From Amycolatopsis lurida (GTDB lineage Bacteria; Actinomycetota; Actinomycetes; Mycobacteriales; Pseudonocardiaceae), in assembly GCF_900105055.1 (NCBI RefSeq), contig NZ_FNTA01000004.1, positions 868,001-932,000 on the forward strand: a stretch of DNA of 64,000 nucleotides, in the 5' to 3' direction. Of this stretch, positions 61,910 through 64,000 are shown piece by piece. The position numbers and the translations under genes were made by a program. The notes below the pieces were generated by a model. That model was not told the DNA's origin and made no database searches. It saw nothing but the letters and a program-made list of their open reading frames with translations. Each line of letters starts with the position of its first letter. Positions within the stretch are counted from its first letter, which is position 1.

Positions 61910-61942
61910 CATACTGACCAAAATGTTCAGTTGGTCAGTATG
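61910..61942. promoter_or_regulatory. Strong inverted repeat operator before the monooxygenase
   Basis: Perfect 12-base arms CATACTGACCAA (61910-61921) and TTGGTCAGTATG (61931-61942) with 9 bases between, 10 bases before the chosen start. Typical TetR operator; note the 9-base spacer may hold a second half site. Confidence 0.75.
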
Positions 61943-61958
61943 TTGCCCGCGTCACAGC

Positions 61959-62042
61959 CGTGTCGTCCGCCTGATCACGCGTGTCGCCCATCCAGTCACG
62001 CGTGTCGTCCGTCTGATCACACCCGCCGTCCGCCCAATCACG
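61959..62042. repeat. Four tandem 21-base repeats
   Basis: Units at 61959, 61980, 62001 and 62022, each 21 bases, with core GTGTCGTCCG(C/T)CTGATCAC; the last is degenerate. An inverted copy lies at 62211-62231. The same unit family is found at 36930-36992. Confidence 0.8.
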
Positions 62043-62127
62043 TGAAGCTCCCGGTTCGTTCCCCGAGAGGTGAGGCGAATGTGCCTGGCGGGCAGGCAGT
62101 CCGGTCGTGGTCTTTCGTCGGCGCTCA

Positions 62128-62181
62128 TGTCGCGAAAGCCACTTCGGGACATCACACGTCTCGAAAGTGGCTTTCGCGACA
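62128..62181. repeat. Long hairpin in the 330-base spacer
   Basis: Perfect 17-base arms TGTCGCGAAAGCCACTT (62128-62144) and its complement (62165-62181), loop 20 bases. The whole spacer 61943-62274 holds this hairpin plus the tandem repeats and no gene. Confidence 0.75.
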
Positions 62182-62274
62182 CGTCAACTTCGCCCCACCC
62201 CACGGAACCGAACCGGACGACACGCGTGATCGGACAGCCGGCACGCGTAACCCGGAAGCACCTCAAGACACGCT

Positions 62275-63135
62275 CTACTCCCCCGCCCGCTCGAATTCCC
62301 GGATCAGCACCGGGTACTGCTCCCCGCCGTGCCCGGCGGCGATCGCACGGTCGGCCATCGCCTTGATCAGCTTCGGCAGTTCGGCGTTGACGCCCAGCGC
62401 CTCGCTCTCCTCGACCATGTGCGCCATCGCCCGCGCGTCGGTCTCCAGCGCCGACACCTCGGCCGGGAAGGAATCCTTGTCGACCTGTTCGGCGTACCCG
62501 GGCAACCAGCCCGCCACCCCGACGGCGATCTGCTGCGCGAAGGGCGCGTACGTCGCGGCGTCGATACCGGCCGTCTTGAGCATCGCGGTGCCGTGGAGCC
62601 ACGCGTTCAGGACGCTCCACATCATCGTCAGGCCGGCGACGTCGTACAGGGACGCCAGGCCGGGGTCCTCGCCGAGGTAGCTGATCGTGCCGAGAGCGCC
62701 GATCTCGAAATCCGGCCGCGGCCCGCTCAGCAGGATCACCGCGTCGGCGGTCCCGATCGCCGACGGGATGGCCATGATCGCGCCGTCGACGTACCGGGCA
62801 CCCCGTTTCTCGGCCCAGGCGGCGGTTTCCCGCGCTTGGGCGGAGTCGCCCGAGGTCAGGTTGACCAGTTTCGTGCCTTCCAGCCCGGCGTCGCCGAGCA
62901 GTTCACGCACGGCGGAGTAGTCGGTGAGGCACAGGATCGTCACGCCGCCCGGGCCGAGCGCGTCGCCGATCGTGGGCGCGAGCCGCGCGCCTTCGGCCAC
63001 GAGCGCGTTCGCCTTGGCTGCTGTCCGGTTCCACACGGTCGTGGGATGCCCCGCCTTCAGGAACGCGCGGGCGAGCGCGGTGCCCATGAGACCGAGGCCG
63101 ACGACCGATACCGGGGTGTTCTCGTTGTCCGTCAT
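62275..63135 (-). CDS. NAD(P)-dependent oxidoreductase of the imine-reductase / 3-hydroxyisobutyrate-dehydrogenase-like group
   Basis: 286 residues from ATG 63135. N-terminal VVGLGLMGTALARAFLKAGH is the dinucleotide-binding loop with an NADP-type NRT (VWNRTAAKA). The segment RYVDGAIMAIPSAIGTADAV and the C-terminal helical dimer domain match imine reductases more than beta-hydroxyacid dehydrogenases, since the catalytic Lys of the latter (GxxGxGxxxKxxxN) is absent. It may reduce cyclic imines. It is divergent from a MerR regulator. Confidence 0.9.
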   Translation of the reverse strand: MTDNENTPVSVVGLGLMGTALARAFLKAGHPTTVWNRTAAKANALVAEGARLAPTIGDALGPGGVTILCLTDYSAVRELLGDAGLEGTKLVNLTSGDSAQARETAAWAEKRGARYVDGAIMAIPSAIGTADAVILLSGPRPDFEIGALGTISYLGEDPGLASLYDVAGLTMMWSVLNAWLHGTAMLKTAGIDAATYAPFAQQIAVGVAGWLPGYAEQVDKDSFPAEVSALETDARAMAHMVEESEALGVNAELPKLIKAMADRAIAAGHGGEQYPVLIREFERAGE

Positions 63136-63152
63136 GGCACGATCGTCAACGT

Positions 63153-63168
63153 TGATACCGGTATGAAG
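63153..63168. promoter_or_regulatory. MerR-type operator between the divergent genes
   Basis: TTGATACCGGTATGAA, a near-perfect 16-base palindrome centred on ATACCGGTAT, 18 bases from both starts. It fits a MerR site in a shared promoter. Confidence 0.65.
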
Positions 63169-63185
63169 GTCAAGTGGGGAATGCG

Positions 63186-63578
63186 ATGAAGATCGGTGAA
63201 CTGAGTCACCGGACGGGCGTCAACGCCCACCAGCTGCGCTACTACGAAGCCCAAGGCCTCCTGGAGGCGAGCCGCGGCTCGAACGGCTATCGCGAGTACG
63301 ACGAGACGGCTTTGCTGCGGGTGAAGCAGATCCGCCATCTGCTCGCCGCCGGCCTGTCGTCCGAAGACATCGCGTACCTGCTCCCCTGCGCGATCGGCGA
63401 GGAGCCCGAGCTGATCGGCTGTCCCGAACTGCTGGCCGCGATGCGCGAACGGCTCGGCCGCCTGGACGAGCAGATGGCCAAGCTGGCACGTTCGCGCGAC
63501 GCGCTGGCCGACTACATCGCCGTGGCCGAGCGTGTCGGCGGCGAGACCTACCCGCCCTTCGACGGCGCCGCCGCGTGA
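63186..63578 (+). CDS. MerR-family regulator
   Basis: 130 residues from ATG 63186 (GTGGGGA before it, preferred over GTG 63174). HTH and wing: MKIGELSHRTGVNAHQLRYY, GLLEASRGSNGYREYDE; then IRHLLAAGLSSEDIAYLLPC and a dimer coiled coil (RERLGRLDEQMAKLARSRDAL). Two cysteines (YLLPCAIG, LIGCPEL) might sense redox or metals. It should control the divergent reductase gene and itself. The TPR gene overlaps its stop. Confidence 0.93.
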   Translation: MKIGELSHRTGVNAHQLRYYEAQGLLEASRGSNGYREYDETALLRVKQIRHLLAAGLSSEDIAYLLPCAIGEEPELIGCPELLAAMRERLGRLDEQMAKLARSRDALADYIAVAERVGGETYPPFDGAAA

Positions 63579-64000
63579 ACGAGGCGATCCGGCTGCGGGA
63601 GCAGGGCACCGGCGAGGCACGCCGGCGGTTGATCGAATTGGCCGAGGAGAACCCACGAAACGCCGTGATCGCCTACCAGACGGCCTGGGCCCACGATTCC
63701 GCCGGACTGGAAGCCGAAGCGGCCCCGTTCTACGAACAGGCGCTCGCGGGCGAAGGTCTGTCCACAGAGGACAGGCATGGGGTGTTCGTCGGCCTCGGCA
63801 GCACGTATCGCGTTCTCGGCCGGTACGACGAGTCGCTCGCGACCTTGCGGCGCGGTCTCGGCGAGTTCCCGGACGACGCGGCGCTGAGGACGTTCCTCGC
63901 GATGGCGCTCTACAACGTCGGCGAGGCGCGCGAGGCGGCGGGAACCCTGCTGAAGGTGCTCGCGGCGACCAGCGCCGACGACGGCGTCCAGCGGTACCGG
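63575..64000 (+). CDS. Tetratricopeptide-repeat protein (3' end beyond window)
   Basis: Starts at GTG 63575, overlapping the MerR stop by 4 bases, and stays open to the window's end (142 codons). The translated sequence has TPR-like helices (QTAWAHDSAGLEAEAAPFYE, GSTYRVLGRYDESLATLRRG, LAMALYNVGEAREAAGTLLK). Small actinobacterial TPR proteins of this type often carry a DUF; the rest cannot be seen. Operon partner of the MerR gene. Confidence 0.8.
   Translation, partial: MNEAIRLREQGTGEARRRLIELAEENPRNAVIAYQTAWAHDSAGLEAEAAPFYEQALAGEGLSTEDRHGVFVGLGSTYRVLGRYDESLATLRRGLGEFPDDAALRTFLAMALYNVGEAREAAGTLLKVLAATSADDGVQRYR

Noticed and set aside
61959..62042. CRISPR-like array
   Set aside because: The 21-base units follow one another without spacers.

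Overview
The window is high-GC actinobacterial chromosome, most likely Amycolatopsis or a close Pseudonocardiales relative. This is inferred from strong G/C third-position bias, many GTG starts, ATGA/GTGA stop-start overlaps, mycothiol-type and ECF42-type genes, and families of intergenic palindromes. No rRNA, tRNA, insertion sequence or CRISPR array was found.

Layout. 1-8.6 kb: mixed housekeeping genes (RluA-type pseudouridine synthase, secreted jelly-roll protein, alpha/beta hydrolase, AlkB-like dioxygenase behind a perfect SOS box, cytochrome P450, large AAA/STAND ATPase). 8.6-13.6 kb: a flavin reductase/DrrA-DrrB type ABC exporter operon, then an APC permease/ROK kinase operon with a ROK-type operator. 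13.8-23.3 kb: lipoprotein/membrane pair, J-domain/TM/NERD fusion, secreted M14 carboxypeptidase, DUF998 protein, and a YCII/ECF42 sigma/methyltransferase operon. 23.2-29.0 kb: an accessory, AT-richer island. It holds an orphan gene resembling actinomycete conjugative-element genes, an XRE-HTH/toroid protein overlapping a cupin gene, and a TrmB/PLD-like membrane protein overlapping a divergent ThiL-like kinase.

29-41 kb: acyl-CoA catabolism (FabG-like SDRs, MaoC hydratase, an APH kinase/ACAD pair of the 4-hydroxyacyl type, a heteromeric ACAD pair, an MHS transporter) with two TetR regulators. Three similar operator sequences sit before the kinase/ACAD operon, one TetR gene and the transporter, and so define a candidate local regulon. 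41-49.6 kb: WYL regulator, cytidine-deaminase-like enzyme, diguanylate cyclase, GH18 chitinase behind a DasR-type site, and an uncharacterised operon pairing a STAND-like NTPase with a membrane-anchored periplasmic-binding-type protein. 49.7-59.9 kb: a continuous, mostly overlapping catabolic operon resembling the acyclic terpene utilisation (Atu) operons: TIGR03084 protein, AtuA-like, ACAD, acyl-CoA carboxylase beta and alpha, ACAD, SDR, TetR. 60-64 kb: flavin monooxygenase with its TetR partner, imine-reductase-like oxidoreductase divergent from a MerR regulator, and the start of a TPR protein that runs off the window.

The least explained items are the NTPase/binding-protein operon, the J-domain/NERD fusion, the two overlapping pairs in the 24-29 kb island, and several families of dispersed palindromes, one of which lies inside a coding sequence.
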